64,000 bases of DNA from NCBI RefSeq assembly GCF_000333895.2, contig NZ_ANFM02000027.1, forward strand, positions 1 through 64,000. Direction: 5' to 3'. The position numbers were made by a program, and so were the translations under genes. The notes beneath the pieces are model-generated. The model saw nothing but the letters and a program-made list of their open reading frames with translations, was not told the DNA's origin and searched no databases. The stretch comes from Grimontia indica (GTDB lineage Bacteria; Pseudomonadota; Gammaproteobacteria; Enterobacterales; Vibrionaceae). Below, in pieces: positions 62,462-64,000 of the stretch; positions within the stretch are counted from its first letter, which is position 1, and each line of letters opens with the position of its first letter.

Positions 62462-62788
62462 TTACTGAGTCGTTTGGGCGGCTTCTACGGTAATCGCACT
62501 GTTAATACGTAGCAGGGTGATGATCTCCATCGGTTGACCATGAACATTGGTCAGAGACAGAGTGTGGCCTTTTGCTTTCAGGCGTTTGAACAGAAACACA
62601 ATCGCTCCAATGCCTGAACTGTCGAGGAAGTCCACTTCACCTAAGTTCATGGAGATATCCGTCATCTTTTCATCGGCAACAAGCTCATCCAGTATGGGTT
62701 GTGCTTCGCTGCATCCCTGTGCGTCCATGTCGCCACGAACTATCAGCAGCAGGGATTCATCAGGCTGTTTAATGGATTCGATTTGCAT
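62462..62788 (-). CDS. sypA: STAS-domain regulator SypA
   Basis: A 108-residue single STAS domain (anti-sigma-factor antagonist fold). The phosphorylation motif is FLDSSGIG; Ser57 corresponds to the SpoIIAA/SypA serine, with Ser58 next to it. In V. fischeri, unphosphorylated SypA promotes biofilm and SypE sets its state; the same circuit is expected here. It is the first gene of sypA-G. GAGG lies about ten bases upstream of the ATG. Confidence 0.92.
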   Translation of the reverse strand: MQIESIKQPDESLLLIVRGDMDAQGCSEAQPILDELVADEKMTDISMNLGEVDFLDSSGIGAIVFLFKRLKAKGHTLSLTNVHGQPMEIITLLRINSAITVEAAQTTQ

Positions 62789-62825
62789 GACTTTTTTGCC
62801 TCACCTGTATAGATATGGGTTCTAA

Positions 62826-62841
62826 TGCGAATTCCATACCA
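62826..62841 (-). promoter_or_regulatory. Sigma-54 promoter of sypA
   Basis: TGGTATGGAATTCGCA on the minus strand keeps GG-N10-GC but departs from consensus at other positions, so it is the weakest of the syp set. It is 38 bases upstream of the sypA start. Confidence 0.62.
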
Positions 62842-62902
62842 TGTTGTAATATTGATTAAAAACAGTCGGATAGAGATTCTTAGTGGAGGGCATATATTGG
62901 AT

Positions 62903-62917
62903 TTCTCATTTTGAAAA
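62903..62917. promoter_or_regulatory. Candidate SypG enhancer of sypA
   Basis: TTCTCATTTTGAAAA begins 62 bp upstream of the -24 end of the sypA promoter, the same spacing as at sypI. The remaining intergenic DNA (to 63156) has weaker TTTTCATGTTGAT-like copies near 63069 but no gene. Confidence 0.7.
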
Positions 62918-63156
62918 CAGAAATGGGAAACTCATGCACTCTTCATGTTGATTGCCAATTAGCGCTTATTACAGCGGTTTGTCTTAAATATAAGATAGAA
63001 GTAAATCGATGATTTTGCGGGAGGTCGTAGAGGATTTGTTGGTGAGTTGGCGGAATAGGAAATGATGACTTTTCATGTTGATCCAACTTTAAGCGACACC
63101 AGTAGGTGAGCAGTCAAAGATAAAGTTGGGGGTAAATGGAGAAAGCCAGCGATAGG

Positions 63157-63393
63157 CTAATCAGGGATTCGAGGGTCAATCTCTGCCAGCACTTCGCCGT
63201 TGGTCTCTCTAATAAACAGAGTTTTGCCCGTACACTCGATCAAGATTTTTTCTTCTGGCGGGAGCTTGGATAGCACTTCGACTAATCTCGCTGTCCCCTC
63301 CACAATGTGGGCGTGCGGGTGAGTGATTCCAGGCGCTTGCATGTTTGCGCGGTCTTGGTAGATCTTTAAAAGGTGTTTTGCGGTCACAGCCAT
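63157..63393 (-). CDS. Small protein of unknown function upstream of sypA
   Basis: I do not recognise a family. The 78-residue protein is soluble and charged, with an N-terminal helix (VTAKHLLKIYQDRAN), a His/Pro-rich turn (PGITHPHAHI), and a C-terminal beta-like part ending EIDPRIPD. AGGA lies eight bases before the ATG and composition is that of a real gene. It is transcribed toward sypA but is separated from it by the sypA promoter region. A role with syp is only suggested by location. Confidence 0.65.
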   Translation of the reverse strand: MAVTAKHLLKIYQDRANMQAPGITHPHAHIVEGTARLVEVLSKLPPEEKILIECTGKTLFIRETNGEVLAEIDPRIPD

Positions 63394-63414
63394 CGTACGA
63401 ATCCTGATTCTTTA

Positions 63415-63460
63415 TACTCAAACAACCTGAATACGAGCATATTGGGGTTGTTTGGGAGTA
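63415..63460. repeat. Degenerate short form of the interspersed repeat
   Basis: The ends TACTCAAACAACC and GGTTGTTTGGGAGTA form an imperfect inverted repeat related to the terminal repeat of the 266-bp element, with CGAGCAT between as in that element. It sits just upstream of the small gene at 63157-63393. Confidence 0.6.
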
Positions 63461-63510
63461 GATGCCTAATTAGAACAAAGAAGGGCATCATGCACAGGCT
63501 GAGGTTTGAG

Positions 63511-63553
63511 AAAACAGCCTCTCCCTCTTCGTTCGAGACAAAGGGAGAGGCTG
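63511..63553 (-). terminator. Terminator after the hybrid kinase gene
   Basis: A 12-bp stem CAGCCTCTCCCT / AGGGAGAGGCTG (arms 63542-63553 and 63515-63526) is followed by TTTT on the minus strand, five bases past the stop codon. Confidence 0.85.
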
Positions 63554-63558
63554 TCAGG

Positions 63559-64000
63559 CTAGGCGTTAAAGCTGATGTGCTTTTTACCCGTCCAACTCTC
63601 AATGACGTCAATCATCTTGCGCTTATTGACGGGCTTCGCCAGAAAATCATCCATGCCGACTTCTTTGCATTTCTCTCTGTCTTTCTCTGTCACATTGGCG
63701 GTCATGGCGAGAATTGGCAGAGTACGACCATGTTCATTGAGTGCCCTGATGGTTTCACAGGCAGTGAAACCATCCATTTCAGGCATCTGCAAGTCCATCA
63801 GCACCAACGCAAACTCTTCTTTCTCTATGGCAGATATCGCCTCTTTGCCGTTGTTGGCGGTGGTCACTCTGAACCCCGCGCGCTCCAGCATGGTGCGGGC
63901 GATCAACTGGTTGGCAGCGTTGTCTTCCACCAAGAGAATTGCAGCGCCTGTGTCGCTTTTAAAAGCTGTTCTGCTGTGTGGGTTAGGTACATACTCTTCG
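63559..64000 (-). CDS. Hybrid sensor kinase, C-terminal receiver domain (runs off the window)
   Basis: The frame is open to the window edge, so only the last 146 residues are seen. They contain a short linker and a receiver domain: AAILLVEDNAANQ, the phosphorylation Asp in VLMDLQMPEMDG and the KPVNKRKM loop. The ILLVEDN start directly after a linker and the VEDNAANQLIA pattern are typical of the C-terminal receiver of hybrid kinases. The rest of the protein must lie to the right. It is transcribed toward the syp locus but ends at a terminator before it. Whether it signals to SypF/SypG is unknown. Confidence 0.85.
   Translation of the reverse strand, partial: EEYVPNPHSRTAFKSDTGAAILLVEDNAANQLIARTMLERAGFRVTTANNGKEAISAIEKEEFALVLMDLQMPEMDGFTACETIRALNEHGRTLPILAMTANVTEKDREKCKEVGMDDFLAKPVNKRKMIDVIESWTGKKHISFNA

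Noticed and set aside
63069-63082. TTTTCATGTTGATC as a second sypA enhancer
   Set aside because: It lacks the TTCTCA arm and lies more than 220 bp from the promoter; kept only as a remark.
1-64000. CRISPR arrays, tRNA or rRNA genes, prophage or complete IS elements
   Set aside because: No regularly spaced direct repeats, no tRNA-like sequence and no transposase or integrase coding region was seen.

Overview
The window reads as chromosome of a marine gammaproteobacterium, most likely Vibrionaceae; a genus such as Grimontia, Enterovibrio or Photobacterium is only a guess. The pointers are a complete syp-type symbiosis-polysaccharide locus whose regulator resembles LuxO/SypG, a Vibrio-style tad/Flp pilus cluster, and several copies of a small interspersed repeat with Vibrio-like terminal motifs. 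I found no rRNA, tRNA, CRISPR array, prophage or complete insertion sequence.

Layout. 1-5835: a mixed block with one end of an interspersed repeat, a DsbA/FrnE-like oxidoreductase, an LtrA-family membrane protein coupled to a voltage-sensor-type K+ channel, a LysE exporter, a GNAT acetyltransferase, a decayed VOC (glyoxalase-fold) gene, a small membrane protein and fdhD. 6102-13066: heterotetrameric sarcosine oxidase genes soxB-soxD-soxA, in which the gamma subunit is fused to the C-terminus of alpha, then a TauE/SafE exporter and a convergent RpiR regulator. 13172-13417: a Rof-like Rho inhibitor. 13466-25577 (minus strand): a 12-kb tad operon from flp to tadG plus an OmpA-domain gene, closed by a terminator. 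25578-26224 is AT-rich DNA with no convincing gene. 26225-27108: a two-part YeeE/YedE transporter. 27247-34317: a sensor kinase and a divergent sigma-54-dependent regulator beside a TAXI-type TRAP transporter that carries a textbook sigma-54 promoter and two 12-bp upstream sites. 34385-34652: a MITE with perfect terminal repeats, directly in front of a DUF4399 gene.

35099-63460 is the main feature. It is a syp-like exopolysaccharide locus in the order sypA-B-C-D-E-F-G / H / I-J-K / [glmS]-M-N-O-[glycosidase] / P-Q-R, all on the minus strand, with one plus-strand sugar epimerase gene inserted between G and H. By inference, SypA (STAS), SypE (RsbW-like kinase + receiver + PP2C), SypF (hybrid kinase with Hpt) and SypG (sigma-54 activator) form the control circuit. 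SypC/SypB/SypO/SypD handle export and chain length, SypK is the flippase, and SypH/I/J/N/P/Q/R assemble the repeat unit. Five minus-strand transcription units (sypA, sypH, sypI, glmS-sypM, sypP) each start with a GG-N10-GC sigma-54 promoter. Each has a TTCTCA-N3-TGA type site 61-72 bp upstream of it, which makes a convincing SypG regulon.

The locus departs from the Vibrio fischeri syp order as I remember it. A dedicated glmS sits where sypL (ligase/polymerase) would be, a secreted GH123/DUF4091-like glycosidase is inserted between sypO and sypP, and a SypG-region epimerase has its own sigma-54 promoter. Together these suggest a polymer rich in N-acetylhexosamine, possibly GalNAc, with its own precursor supply and trimming enzyme. 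The last feature at the right edge is the C-terminal receiver of another hybrid kinase.
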